Assembly (NCBI RefSeq): GCF_008370325.1
Contig: NZ_VNIP01000011.1
Coordinates: forward strand, 558,001 to 622,000
From: Martinezella tropici
GTDB lineage: Bacteria; Pseudomonadota; Alphaproteobacteria; Rhizobiales; Rhizobiaceae
DNA: 64,000 nt
Direction: 5' to 3'
This document shows, piece by piece, positions 7,473 through 16,287 of the stretch (the first letter of the stretch is position 1; every line of letters starts with the position of its first letter). The notes beneath the pieces are model-generated. The model did no database searches, was not told the origin of the DNA, and was given only the letters and a program-made list of their open reading frames with translations. The translations under genes and the position numbers were made by a program.

Positions 7473-8150
7473 TTGGATATCCGCTTCGACAATGCCGGCG
7501 TCGATTACGGCACGCGCACCGCGCTGTTTCCGCTGAGCCTGAGGCTGCAGGAGCGCCGCATCGGGGTGATCGGTCTCAACGGTTCCGGCAAGACGACCTT
7601 CGCGCGGCTGATCAACGGGCTCGTCAAGCCGACGACAGGACGCGTCGTGGTCGATGGGCTCGATACCGTCGGGGATGCTGGCAAAGTTCTCGGCAAAGTC
7701 GGCTATATCTTCCAGTCGCCGCAGAACCAGATCATCCTGCCCATCGTGCGCGACGACATCGCCTATGGGCTGAAGGCGCGCGGATATGACAAGACGCAAA
7801 CCGAAGCCGCGGTCGAGGGCATTCTCGGCCGGTTCGGCGTCAGCCATCTCGGTTCGCGGCGAGCACACGAGCTTTCCGGCGGGGAGTTGCAAATGGCCGC
7901 CCTCTGCTCGGTGCTGGTGACCGGTCCGGACATTCTCATTCTGGATGAACCGACCAACCAACTAGATCTCAAGAATCGGGCGCTCGTACAGAAGACCATC
8001 ATGGGGCTGCCGGAAAGCGTCATCGTCATCAGCCACGATCTGCCGCTGCTCGAGGATTTCGAGCGGGTGCTTTTGTTCGACCAGGGTCGGCTTGTCGCCG
8101 ACGCGTCCGCAGCCGAAGCGATCGCCCGCTACAGGGAGATGGCACGCTGA
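7473..8150 (+). CDS. bioM: Biotin ECF transporter ATPase subunit BioM
   Basis: Energising ATPase of the BioMNY biotin uptake system, peripheral to the inner membrane. It has 225 residues with Walker A GLNGSGKTTFA at about 31-41, the ABC signature LSGGELQ at about 133-139, Walker B ILILDEP at about 152-158, and the switch histidine in VISHD. The start codon is a TTG at 7473 with AGGGA 7 bases upstream; no ATG fits. The stop overlaps the bioN start by one base, indicating translational coupling. Confidence 0.93.
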   Translation: MDIRFDNAGVDYGTRTALFPLSLRLQERRIGVIGLNGSGKTTFARLINGLVKPTTGRVVVDGLDTVGDAGKVLGKVGYIFQSPQNQIILPIVRDDIAYGLKARGYDKTQTEAAVEGILGRFGVSHLGSRRAHELSGGELQMAALCSVLVTGPDILILDEPTNQLDLKNRALVQKTIMGLPESVIVISHDLPLLEDFERVLLFDQGRLVADASAAEAIARYREMAR

Positions 8151-8752
8151 TGCAGACGCTGCATGTCGACGTCGATACCTGGCTGCACCGGCTTTCGCCA
8201 CGCGTAAAGCTCCTCACGCTGACCGCATTCGGCGTATTGCTTTTCCTGACCCAGTCCATCGCGGTGCTTGCCTGTGCAAATCTTATCGGCGCCGGCTTCT
8301 ATTTCCGCAGCGGCCTGCCGATCCGAGACGCATTGAAGCGGCTGCGGCCAATCCTGATCTCGATTGCCGTCCTGGCAATTTTCGCGGCACTGGTAGGCCC
8401 GCTGCACGCCGCCATCGTTACCGCGCTGCGGCTGACGGCTCTGGCGCTGTTTGCCGCCACGGTGACGGCGACGACATCGATGGCTGCTTTCATCGATGAG
8501 ATCACCGCCCTTGCCACACCGCTCGAAAAGCTCGGCCTGCTGAAAGCCGCCGATATCGGGCTTGCAATCGGCCTCGTGATCCGCTTCATCCCTGAGATTC
8601 TCGATCGCTACCGCGCGATCCGCGAAGCGCATCAGGCGCGCGGGATCAAGACACGCCTGGCGACCACGCTCGCGCCGCTGATCATTCTGACGCTTCGCGA
8701 TGCGGACAATATCGCGGCGGCGATTGACGCGCGCGGCATTCGGCGTCAATGA
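8150..8752 (+). CDS. bioN: Biotin ECF transporter transmembrane subunit BioN
   Basis: The EcfT-type coupling membrane protein of the biotin transporter, 200 residues. Several hydrophobic segments span roughly residues 20-115. The C-terminal cytoplasmic part carries the two ARG-type coupling motifs typical of EcfT, in EAHQARGI and AIDARGI, which bind the ATPase. Its start overlaps the bioM stop by one base, and bioY follows after 28 bases. Confidence 0.92.
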   Translation: MQTLHVDVDTWLHRLSPRVKLLTLTAFGVLLFLTQSIAVLACANLIGAGFYFRSGLPIRDALKRLRPILISIAVLAIFAALVGPLHAAIVTALRLTALALFAATVTATTSMAAFIDEITALATPLEKLGLLKAADIGLAIGLVIRFIPEILDRYRAIREAHQARGIKTRLATTLAPLIILTLRDADNIAAAIDARGIRRQ

Positions 8753-8780
8753 ACATGGATCTTTTTCGGAAGGAGCCGTC

Positions 8781-9338
8781 ATGAACACCCGCGATCTCGT
8801 CCTCTCGGCGCTTTTTGCCGCCATCATCGTGGCGCTCGGCCTCTTGCCGCCCATCCCGATCGGCATCATTCCCGTTCCGATTACGGCGCAGTCGCTCGGC
8901 GTCATGCTCGCTGGCGTCGTACTCGGCGCCAAGCGCGGGACGATTGCGGTGCTGCTGGTGGTCGTCCTTGTCACCATCGGCCTACCGGTGCTATCGGGCG
9001 GTCGCGGCGGTCTTGCCGTCTTCGCCGGTCCGACGGCCGGCTTCTTCGTCGGCTGGATCTTCGCAGCCTTCATCACGGGCTATTTCTCTGAGAGACTGGT
9101 GAAGCCGGAACAGAGCGGCCTCGTTCAGGGCGTCGGCTTCTTCATCGCCGCCGTCATCGGCGGCGTGGTCGTGCTCTATGCGTTCGGCATCGCTTGGCTG
9201 ACGATCAATATCGGTTTCAGCAAGGCGTTTCTCGGATCCTTGGGCTTTGTACCGGGCGATGTCGTCAAGGCCGTCGTCGCGGCTCTCGTCGGTCGCGCCG
9301 TCATGGTCGGCTATCCGCTTCTGCCGCAGCGGAGCTGA
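8781..9338 (+). CDS. bioY: Biotin-binding membrane protein BioY
   Basis: The substrate-specific S-component of biotin uptake, 185 residues with about six hydrophobic segments. The ATG at 8781 is chosen because GGAAGGAG lies 5 bases upstream and the protein then starts MNTRDLVLSALFAAIIVALG; a frame reaching back to 8700 would overlap bioN. Family features are PIPITAQS-like PVPITAQSLGVMLAG, GLPVLSGGRGG and GPTAGFFVGW. It ends the bioMNY operon. The loop of possible regulation by biotin is not visible; no BioR box was found upstream. Confidence 0.93.
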   Translation: MNTRDLVLSALFAAIIVALGLLPPIPIGIIPVPITAQSLGVMLAGVVLGAKRGTIAVLLVVVLVTIGLPVLSGGRGGLAVFAGPTAGFFVGWIFAAFITGYFSERLVKPEQSGLVQGVGFFIAAVIGGVVVLYAFGIAWLTINIGFSKAFLGSLGFVPGDVVKAVVAALVGRAVMVGYPLLPQRS

Positions 9339-9397
9339 AGTACGGCGGGTAAAAGTGTGCAGAGGTTTTACAGCCACGATGTGCGGCTTAGCTCGGC

Positions 9398-9802
9398 TCA
9401 CGCCAGGTATTTGTAGAGCCAGTCGCGCGTATCTTCCGGCAGCGGCGCCGGATCGTGTTCGTCGCCGCGGACCGCGAGCCAGAGAATTTCCACCTCAGCC
9501 GCCAGTTCGTTGCCGGTTTCGACCATGATCATGAAGCCGATCGACTTGCCGCCGATCTTGTTGACGCTGATCGAAAAGCGGGCAAGATCGTCATAGTGCA
9601 AGGCCCGGTGCAGCGAACAGGATGCCTTCCTGGCGATGTAGAGTGGCTCGTCTTCGACCAGCGGCCGCGTGCGCCAGAAATTCGAGAGCACCGTTTCCGC
9701 CTGGGAGATGTAGGAGGCGATAAACATTTGGCCGTGCCGGTCGACATCGCGCGGCGGCACCCTTACTTCGACGACATCGGATCGTTCTGCTCTCGCCATC
9801 AC
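9398..9802 (-). CDS. Acyl-CoA thioesterase, hotdog fold (4HBT type)
   Basis: Predicted thioester hydrolase of 134 residues. The hotdog signature RDVDRHGQMFIASYISQAE (about 18-36) matches the DxxGHvnnxxY motif of 4-hydroxybenzoyl-CoA thioesterase and YbgC families, followed by the beta-sheet core up to VEILWLAV. The substrate is unknown. Start could be ATG 9802 or 9799. An exact TTAA-N7-TTAA site lies 31 bases upstream of the start. It is convergent with bioY. Confidence 0.85.
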   Translation of the reverse strand: MMARAERSDVVEVRVPPRDVDRHGQMFIASYISQAETVLSNFWRTRPLVEDEPLYIARKASCSLHRALHYDDLARFSISVNKIGGKSIGFMIMVETGNELAAEVEILWLAVRGDEHDPAPLPEDTRDWLYKYLA

Positions 9803-9832
9803 GCAATAATCCTGGCCGACGCCATATTCGCC

Positions 9833-9847
9833 TTAATGAAAGCTTAA
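9833..9847. promoter_or_regulatory. CtrA-type binding box upstream of the thioesterase gene
   Basis: TTAATGAAAGCTTAA is an exact TTAA-N7-TTAA site, the full consensus of the alphaproteobacterial cell-cycle regulator CtrA. It is 31 bases upstream of the thioesterase start on the minus strand and 119 bases upstream of the HDAC-like gene on the plus strand. Either gene could be the target. Confidence 0.5.
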
Positions 9848-9913
9848 CACCGCGTCCCGATAAGTAAACGGGCGCCATTCAGAGTGGTTAAGGTGGGTTG
9901 TTGACATTGTAGT

Positions 9914-9928
9914 GACATGGTCCATGTC
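9914..9928. promoter_or_regulatory. Perfect 15-base palindrome upstream of the HDAC-like gene
   Basis: GACATGG-T-CCATGTC is a perfect 7+1+7 palindrome. It begins 6 bases after a TTGACA hexamer (9901-9906) that could be a -35 element and lies 38 bases before the HDAC-like start. It is placed where a repressor could block the promoter. The binding factor is unknown. Confidence 0.5.
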
Positions 9929-9966
9929 CTGTAATAGGCGTCACACCTCATTTATAGATTGGCCCC

Positions 9967-10908
9967 ATGAGCACACGTCTTTACGAACACCCGATCTTCC
10001 TGGAACATATCGTTCCGCCTGGCCACCCGGAGCGGCCGGACCGGTTGCGGTCGCTGAATATCGCGCTGGAGCACCCCAATTTCGAGCGGCTGGACCGGCG
10101 AAAGGCGCCTCCCGCCCATGAAGATGCGATCCTGCTTGCGCATCCCGAGGAACATCTAGATTTCGTGCTGCGGTCGATGCCGGACAGGGGTGACGACGGC
10201 GAGATCAACCAGCTCGAGGCGGATACCTATGCCAGCCCGAAGACGCTGCAGGCGATCATGCATGGCGTCGGCGGCGCCATGGCGGCGGTCGACGACGTTT
10301 TCTCCGGTGCGGCCGACAATGTCTTCGTCGCGGCCCGTCCGCCCGGTCATCATGCCGAGAAGACCAAGGCCATGGGCTTCTGTTTCTTCAACAACGCCGC
10401 AATCGCTGCTCGCCATGCGCAAAAGGCCCACGGCGCCGAGCGCGTCGCCATCGTCGATTGGGATGTGCACCACGGCAATGGCACGCAGGACATTTTCTGG
10501 GACGATCCGTCCGTGCTTTTCTGTTCCACCCACCAGATGCCGCTCTATCCAGGCACGGGCAAGAAGGAGGAGCGCGGCGCGCACAACACCATCGTCAACG
10601 CACCGCTGTCGCCCAATACCGGCGGCGATCATTTCCGCGAGGCCTTCAAGTCGCGCATTCTGCCGGCGCTGCAGGACTTTCGCCCCGACCTCATCATCAT
10701 CTCAGCCGGCTTCGACGCCCACCACCGCGATCCGCTGGCGCAGTTGAATCTGACGGGCGAGGATTTCGACTGGGCGACGGGACGGCTGCTCGAAGCCGCA
10801 GACCGAAGCGCGAAGAACCGGGTCGTCAGCCTGCTCGAAGGCGGCTATGATCTGGAAGGTCTCGCCGAGTCGGCGGGGATGCATATTCTACGCATGATGA
10901 AAGGTTGA
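9967..10908 (+). CDS. Histone deacetylase family amidohydrolase, AcuC/acetylpolyamine type
   Basis: Zinc-dependent deacetylase of the class II HDAC/acetylpolyamine amidohydrolase family, 313 residues. The catalytic signature is visible: RPPGHHAE at about 125-132 (His-His dyad), GFCFFNNAA, DWDVHHGNGTQ at about 163-173 (Asp and His zinc ligands), and SAGFDAHHRDPL (third zinc ligand and loop). In bacteria such enzymes act on acetylated lysines, polyamines or small molecules; the substrate here is unknown. xseB starts 2 bases after its stop, so they are co-transcribed. A perfect palindrome lies in its promoter region. Confidence 0.9.
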   Translation: MSTRLYEHPIFLEHIVPPGHPERPDRLRSLNIALEHPNFERLDRRKAPPAHEDAILLAHPEEHLDFVLRSMPDRGDDGEINQLEADTYASPKTLQAIMHGVGGAMAAVDDVFSGAADNVFVAARPPGHHAEKTKAMGFCFFNNAAIAARHAQKAHGAERVAIVDWDVHHGNGTQDIFWDDPSVLFCSTHQMPLYPGTGKKEERGAHNTIVNAPLSPNTGGDHFREAFKSRILPALQDFRPDLIIISAGFDAHHRDPLAQLNLTGEDFDWATGRLLEAADRSAKNRVVSLLEGGYDLEGLAESAGMHILRMMKG

Positions 10909-10910
10909 CG

Positions 10911-11162
10911 ATGAGCGAGAGCGCCAAGGCAGATGTATCAGGCTATTCCTTCGAGAAGGCTGTGGCAGAACTTGAGAGCATCGTTGCCCGGCTCGAACGC
11001 GGCGATGTGGCGCTGGACGAATCCATTTCGATCTACGAGCGCGGCGAAGCGCTGAAGAAGCATTGCGAGGCGCTGCTCTCGGCTGCCGAGAACCGCATCG
11101 AAAAGATCCGGCTGGACCGCGCCGGCAAGCCGCAAGGTGCGGAAGCACTGGACGGCGCATAA
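10911..11162 (+). CDS. xseB: Exodeoxyribonuclease VII small subunit
   Basis: Small subunit of ExoVII, which degrades single-stranded DNA together with XseA. The 83-residue protein shows the family signature YSFEKAVAELESIVARLERGDVALDESI-, then a helical hairpin with GEALKKHCEALLSAAENRIEKI. I prefer the ATG at 10911, 2 bases after the upstream stop; a TTG at 10905 would overlap it. xseA is not in this window. Close coupling to the HDAC-like gene and proximity to dxs is a familiar proteobacterial arrangement. Confidence 0.92.
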   Translation: MSESAKADVSGYSFEKAVAELESIVARLERGDVALDESISIYERGEALKKHCEALLSAAENRIEKIRLDRAGKPQGAEALDGA

Positions 11163-11233
11163 GTTCAAAACAGGAAATTTGAGTTTGGCACACATTCCCG
11201 GTAGGTTGAGTCCCAACCGAAAGGAGAGCCTCC

Positions 11234-12157
11234 ATGTCCTTCTTCCCAGGCAACGATCCCCAGGCCGGTGATGCCTTCGCCTGCGATGCGATCGAAAACC
11301 TCATCATTCCGCGTACCAGCGACCTTGGCGGCTTCTCCGTGCGGCGCGCGCTTCCGAGCAGCCGGCGCCGGCTGGTGGGGCCGTTCATCTTCTTCGACCG
11401 CATGGGGCCTGCAATTTTACGGCCGGGCCAGGCGCTCGACGTTCGTCCGCATCCGCATATCGGCCTTTCCACGGTCACCTATTTGTTCGACGGCGAAATC
11501 CGCCATATGGACAGCCTCGGCACGGCCAAGGTGATCCGCCCCGGCGACGTCAACCTGATGACGGCCGGACGCGGCATCGTGCATTCCGAGCGTACGCCGG
11601 AGAACCTGCGCGACCACCCCTTCGCCATGTCGGGCCTGCAGACCTGGCTGGCGCTTCCCGACGACAAGGAAGAGATCGATCCCTCTTTCGCCCATACGGA
11701 AAAGGATGACCTACCGACGATCGCCGATGGCGGCGTGACCGGGCGCGTGGTCATCGGCGAGTTCGAGGGTCTGAAATCGTCGGTAAAGTCCTTCTCCGAC
11801 ACGCTTTACGTCGATCTGCAGCTTCAGCCGAATACGACGTTTCCTTTTGGGGCAGCGCATGAAGAGCGCGCGGTCTATATTCTTTCCGGTTCGCTTGTCG
11901 TTTCAGGCGACCGTTTCGAGCAGGATCAGCTCCTCGTCTTCCGTCCCGGCGATGCGATAACGCTAGAGGCGGCCGAAAAAGGCTGTCATCTCATGCTTTT
12001 TGGCGGTGCAGCACTCAATTCGAAGCGCTATATCTGGTGGAATTTCGTCTCGTCCTCAAAGGAGCGCATCGAAAAGGCCAAGGAAGAATGGCGCACGGGC
12101 CGCTTCGATATCGTGCCGGGTGACGAGGAAGAGTTCATTCCCCTGCCGGAAGGCTAA
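11234..12157 (+). CDS. Pirin family protein (bicupin)
   Basis: Cupin-fold protein of 307 residues; studied pirins are metal-binding quercetinases or redox-responsive regulators. The pirin metal ligands are visible: HPHIGL (H-x-H, about residues 75-79) and GRGIVHSER (H-x-E, about 112-120). A second cupin domain starts near residue 190. A good ribosome site, AAGGAGAG, lies 5 bases upstream of the ATG. It stands between xseB and dxs without a clear functional link. Confidence 0.9.
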   Translation: MSFFPGNDPQAGDAFACDAIENLIIPRTSDLGGFSVRRALPSSRRRLVGPFIFFDRMGPAILRPGQALDVRPHPHIGLSTVTYLFDGEIRHMDSLGTAKVIRPGDVNLMTAGRGIVHSERTPENLRDHPFAMSGLQTWLALPDDKEEIDPSFAHTEKDDLPTIADGGVTGRVVIGEFEGLKSSVKSFSDTLYVDLQLQPNTTFPFGAAHEERAVYILSGSLVVSGDRFEQDQLLVFRPGDAITLEAAEKGCHLMLFGGAALNSKRYIWWNFVSSSKERIEKAKEEWRTGRFDIVPGDEEEFIPLPEG

Positions 12158-12282
12158 CGGGTTCATAACACTCCCACATGTTTCTTGTTCGGGGGTACCT
12201 TGAATTCGGCGCCTTTTGTCGCAATCTGTTTTGACGTAAAGGCGGACAACCGCCCAAGAATAGCAAGAAAGAGGCATCCGCC

Positions 12283-14199
12283 TTGACACAAATGCCACAG
12301 ACGCCCCTGCTGGACCGGGTCCAATATCCTTCCGACCTGCGAAAGCTGGAGGACCGGGAATTGCCGCAGCTCGCCCGCGAAGTCCGCGACGAGATGATCG
12401 ATGCGGTATCGCGTACCGGCGGACATCTTGGCGCCGGCCTCGGCGTCGTCGAACTGACCATCGCCATCCACAGCGTCTTCGATACGCCAAACGATCGGCT
12501 GATCTTCGATGTCGGGCACCAGTGTTATCCGCACAAGATTCTGACCGGGCGGCGCGACCGGATTCGCACGCTGCGCCAGGAAAACGGTCTTTCCGGCTTC
12601 ACACGCCGGGCCGAGAGCGAATACGATCCCTTCGGCGCCGCGCATTCGTCGACATCCATTTCCGCCGGTCTCGGCATGGCGGTTGCCGCCGAGCTCGATA
12701 ATACCGACCGCCGCGTCATCGCCGTCATCGGCGACGGCGCCATGTCGGCCGGTATGGCCTATGAAGCCCTGAACAATGCCGGCGCGCTCGACGCACGGCT
12801 GATCGTCATCCTCAATGACAACGACATGTCGATCGCCCCGCCGACGGGAGCGATGAGCGCCTATCTTGCCCGCCTCGCCTCCGGCCGCACCTATATGGGC
12901 TTTCGGGATTTCGGCAAGAAACTAACCGCCTATCTCGGCAAGAAGGTCGACCGCGCGATCACGCGGGCAGTCGAGCACGCACGGGGCTATGTAACCGGCG
13001 GCACCATGTTCGAGGAGATGGGCTTCTATCATATCGGCCCGATCGACGGCCATTCCTTCGAGCATCTGCTGCCCGTGCTGCGCAATGTGCGCGACAATGC
13101 CCAGGGGCCGGTGCTGATCCATGTCGTGACACAGAAGGGCAAGGGCTATCCGCCGGCCGAAGCGGCTGTGGACAAATATCACGGCGTCAACAAGTTCGAC
13201 GTTATCACCGGCGCGCAGACCAAGGTGAAGCCGAATGCGCCGAGCTACACAAGCGTCTTTGCGGACGCTTTGGTGCAGGAGGCAACGCTCGACGAGAAGA
13301 TCGTCGGCATTACCGCCGCCATGCCGAACGGCACCGGGCTGGACAAGCTGCAGGAATTCTTCCCCAAGCGCTGTTTCGACGTCGGTATCGCCGAGCAGCA
13401 CGCCGTGACCTTTGCGGCCGGTCTTGCCGCCGAAGGCTACAAGCCTTTTGCCGCCCTTTATTCCACCTTCCTGCAGCGCGCCTATGACCAGGTGGTGCAT
13501 GACGTGGCGATCCAGGGCCTGCCGGTCCGCTTCCCGATCGATCGTGCCGGCTTCGTCGGCGCCGATGGCCCGACGCATGCAGGCTCCTTCGATACGGCCT
13601 TTCTGGCCACCCTGCCCGGTTTCGTTGTCATGGCCGCAGCCGACGAGGCGGAACTCAAGCACATGGTGCGCACCGCCGCCGCCTATGATCTAGGTCCGAT
13701 CTCCTTCCGCTATCCGCGCGGAGAAGGCGTCGGCATCGAACTGCCGGAACGGGGTCAGATCCTCGAAATCGGTAAGGGGCGCGTGGTGAAGCAGGGTTCG
13801 AAAGTCGCGCTACTCTCCTTCGGCACGCGCCTGGCCGACAGCCTTGCCGCAGCCGAGGATCTCGATGCCGCCGGGCTTTCGACGACAGTCGCCGATGCGC
13901 GCTTCGCCAAGCCCCTCGATCATGATCTCATCCGCCAGCTCGCGGCTCACCACGAAATGCTGATCACCATCGAGGAAGGCTCGGTCGGCGGCTTCGGCAG
14001 CCAGGTCATGCAGTTCCTCGCCAATGAAGGCCTGCTCGACAACGGCCTGAAGATCCGCTCGCTCGTCATGCCGGATATCTGGATGGAGCAGGCAAAGCCC
14101 GAAGCCATGAATGCCAGAGCCGGTCTCGATCGTGCCGGCATCGTGCAAACGGTATTCCGCACACTCGGCCACGGCCGCATCGTCGAAGCCGCAGGATAG
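12283..14199 (+). CDS. dxs: 1-deoxy-D-xylulose-5-phosphate synthase
   Basis: First enzyme of the MEP isoprenoid pathway, thiamine diphosphate dependent: pyruvate plus glyceraldehyde 3-phosphate to DXP. It has 638 residues, the normal length. Motifs include SRTGGHLGAGLGVVELT, DVGHQCYPHKILTGR, the ThDP motif GDGAMSAGMAYEALNNAG at about 148-165, the transketolase pyrimidine domain with GIAEQHAVTFAAGLA, and RAGFVGADGPTHAG. The start appears to be TTG 12283 preceded by AAAGAGG; ATG 12292 is an alternative. It supplies precursors for the polyprenyl synthase at 61662 and, through it, ubiA at 39073. Confidence 0.96.
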   Translation: MTQMPQTPLLDRVQYPSDLRKLEDRELPQLAREVRDEMIDAVSRTGGHLGAGLGVVELTIAIHSVFDTPNDRLIFDVGHQCYPHKILTGRRDRIRTLRQENGLSGFTRRAESEYDPFGAAHSSTSISAGLGMAVAAELDNTDRRVIAVIGDGAMSAGMAYEALNNAGALDARLIVILNDNDMSIAPPTGAMSAYLARLASGRTYMGFRDFGKKLTAYLGKKVDRAITRAVEHARGYVTGGTMFEEMGFYHIGPIDGHSFEHLLPVLRNVRDNAQGPVLIHVVTQKGKGYPPAEAAVDKYHGVNKFDVITGAQTKVKPNAPSYTSVFADALVQEATLDEKIVGITAAMPNGTGLDKLQEFFPKRCFDVGIAEQHAVTFAAGLAAEGYKPFAALYSTFLQRAYDQVVHDVAIQGLPVRFPIDRAGFVGADGPTHAGSFDTAFLATLPGFVVMAAADEAELKHMVRTAAAYDLGPISFRYPRGEGVGIELPERGQILEIGKGRVVKQGSKVALLSFGTRLADSLAAAEDLDAAGLSTTVADARFAKPLDHDLIRQLAAHHEMLITIEEGSVGGFGSQVMQFLANEGLLDNGLKIRSLVMPDIWMEQAKPEAMNARAGLDRAGIVQTVFRTLGHGRIVEAAG

Positions 14200-14202
14200 C
14201 TT

Positions 14203-14336
14203 TACACCCCTTTGAGGGGCAATCGTATATGAAATGAGGTCGTTGCCGCGTCCCCCTTCTCCCCGCTGAGGAGAAGGGGTTTCCGGTGCTTATCCGCCTC
14301 ATATGCGATTACCCTCCCCATCAAGGGGAGGGTTAC
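14203..14336. repeat. Composite palindromic element between dxs and the chemoreceptor
   Basis: A CCCCTTTGAGGGG stem is followed by AATCGTATATGA; a facing copy TCATATGCGATT then leads into a CCCTCCCCATCAAGGGGAGGG stem. Between them is a CCCCTTCTCC/GGAGAAGGGG stem. The AATCGxATATGA motif and flanking stems also occur at 53189-53395, so this is a second, composite repeat family. It sits between convergent genes, where it may terminate transcription. Confidence 0.7.
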
Positions 14337-14340
14337 TAAA

Positions 14341-16287
14341 TCAGAACTCCTCCCAATCGTCGCGGACGGCGGCAGCGGTCGTCGCCGTTGCCTTCCCGCC
14401 GAAAGCCTTGGCGACGGTGCGCCCAAGAGCGCGGGCCGGAGATGCGGCCGGCCTCGAACGTGCTGTCGCCACGACCGGACGCGCGGATATGGCCTGCACG
14501 GCATCGCCGAGGCGGAACTGCTGCAGCAGCTCGTTGAGTGCCGCGGCTTCGCGGGCGAGCGCATGGCTTGCGGCCGTCTGCTCCTCGACCATGGCGGCAT
14601 TCTTCTGCGTGCCCTGATCCATGTTGTTGACGGCCGTGTTGATCTCCTGCAGGCCGGTCGACTGCTCGCGGGTCGCCATGACGATCGCACCGACATGGCG
14701 GTTGATCTCCTGCACTTCAGAGACGATCAACTGGAGGGCCTTTCCGGTTTCGCCAACGAGCGAGACGCCGGTGTTGACCTGATCGCTTGAAGTCGTGATC
14801 AGCGACTTGATCTCCTTGGCGGCATTGGCGGAGCGCTGGGCGAGCTCGCGCACTTCCTGGGCAACGACTGCGAAGCCCTTGCCGGCCTCGCCGGCGCGGG
14901 CGGCCTCGACACCGGCATTGAGTGCCAGGAGGTTGGTCTGGAAGGCGATGTCGTCGATGACGCTGATAATGTTGCTGATCTCGCCCGAGGACTTTTCGAT
15001 CTGGTGCATGGCCGAGACGGCATTGCGCACCACTTCGCCGGAGCGTTCCGCGCCGAGGCGGGCGCGCTCGACGAGATGGCCGACATCTTCGGCACGCTTG
15101 GCCGAGTCGCGGACCGTTATGGTGACCTGCTCCAATGCGGCAGCTGTTTCCTCGACCGCGGCGGCCTGCTGTTCGGTGCGCTGCGCCAGATCGTCGGCGG
15201 CCGAGCGGATCTCGTCGGCGCCGGCATTGATGGCGGAAGCATTGCGGCCGACGGACTGCAGAGCGGCTTCCAGCTTTTCCACCGCATTGTTGAAGTCGTT
15301 GCGGACGCTGTCGAACTGCGGCGCAAAACTATTGCGCAGGCGGGTCGCGACATTGCCGGAAGACAGGGCGGAGAGGCCGTCCGCGAGCGCTTCCATGGCA
15401 AAGCGGATTTCGCCCTCTTCACGCGCCTTCTGCTCGTCGTTCATCTGACGCTCGCGCTCGGCATCGCCACGCATGCGCTCGGTCTCGCCGGCGAGGCGCA
15501 GTTTCTCGATCCCCGCCTGCTTGAAGACCAGGACGGCATCGGCCATGCGGCCGACTTCGTCGCCGCGGCCGACGGCCGGGACTTCGACATCATGCTCGCC
15601 ATTCGCCAGTCGGCCCATCGCAGCGGTCATGCCGACGATCGGGCGCACGATGAGGCGCGAGAGCAGCCAGGCGAGAACAGCGGCAGCCAGCGACGCGAAG
15701 ATGCCGCCGACGATAAGCGTCAGGCGCAGATCGCCGTTAGCGTCGTCCTGCATGGCTGCCAGATCGCTCGCCTTGGCGCGGGCGGCCTGCTTGATCTTGG
15801 CGGCAGCGTCACGGAAGCCATCGAGCTGGCCTTTGGTTTCGTTCTGCCCGATCTTGACGATCTGGTCGAGTGGCATCTCGGTTTCCTTGCGAGCCTTGGC
15901 CTGCGGCTCTGCGAGCTGATGGAAATAGAGATCGGCGGCTTTCTGCATGTTGTCGATGGCCTGCAGCAGATCCGGGGAATCGGCGGCGACCTGCTTGGCG
16001 GCGGCGATGCTTTTCAACATGCGTTCGCGATTGTTGAAAATATCGCCGTAGGTGCTTTCGCTGTGCAGCAGCAGGAAGCCGCGCAGATTGACCGCCTGTT
16101 CCAGCATCGCCTGCAGGGAATCGTCGATCAGGCTGACGAGCTGCTGCGACTTGGTTTGCTCGGCGGCGGCACCGGCCGACACTTCTTCCTTGGAATAGAC
16201 GAATGCGGAAACGCAGGCGAAGATGGCGATCAACGCCGTGAACGTGATGGCAAGCTTGCCATTCAGCGAGAGTTTTTTCGCAAACAT
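14341..16287 (-). CDS. Methyl-accepting chemotaxis protein with C-terminal CheR-docking motif
   Basis: Transmembrane chemoreceptor of 648 residues. TM1 is about residues 10-30, a mostly helical periplasmic domain (possibly four-helix) covers ~31-185, TM2 ~188-210, then HAMP and the MCP signalling domain with the hairpin IDDIAFQTNLLALNAGVEAARAGE-type tip. The protein ends in DDWEEF, matching the W-x-x-F pentapeptide that tethers CheR and CheB, so this receptor should support adaptation of neighbours. The ligand is unknown. It is a lone gene away from any che cluster in the window. Confidence 0.93.
   Translation of the reverse strand: MFAKKLSLNGKLAITFTALIAIFACVSAFVYSKEEVSAGAAAEQTKSQQLVSLIDDSLQAMLEQAVNLRGFLLLHSESTYGDIFNNRERMLKSIAAAKQVAADSPDLLQAIDNMQKAADLYFHQLAEPQAKARKETEMPLDQIVKIGQNETKGQLDGFRDAAAKIKQAARAKASDLAAMQDDANGDLRLTLIVGGIFASLAAAVLAWLLSRLIVRPIVGMTAAMGRLANGEHDVEVPAVGRGDEVGRMADAVLVFKQAGIEKLRLAGETERMRGDAERERQMNDEQKAREEGEIRFAMEALADGLSALSSGNVATRLRNSFAPQFDSVRNDFNNAVEKLEAALQSVGRNASAINAGADEIRSAADDLAQRTEQQAAAVEETAAALEQVTITVRDSAKRAEDVGHLVERARLGAERSGEVVRNAVSAMHQIEKSSGEISNIISVIDDIAFQTNLLALNAGVEAARAGEAGKGFAVVAQEVRELAQRSANAAKEIKSLITTSSDQVNTGVSLVGETGKALQLIVSEVQEINRHVGAIVMATREQSTGLQEINTAVNNMDQGTQKNAAMVEEQTAASHALAREAAALNELLQQFRLGDAVQAISARPVVATARSRPAASPARALGRTVAKAFGGKATATTAAAVRDDWEEF

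Noticed and set aside
9950..9960. TTATAGATTG upstream of the HDAC-like gene as a BioR box.
   Set aside because: It has two mismatches to the consensus and no biotin gene follows, so chance is more likely.
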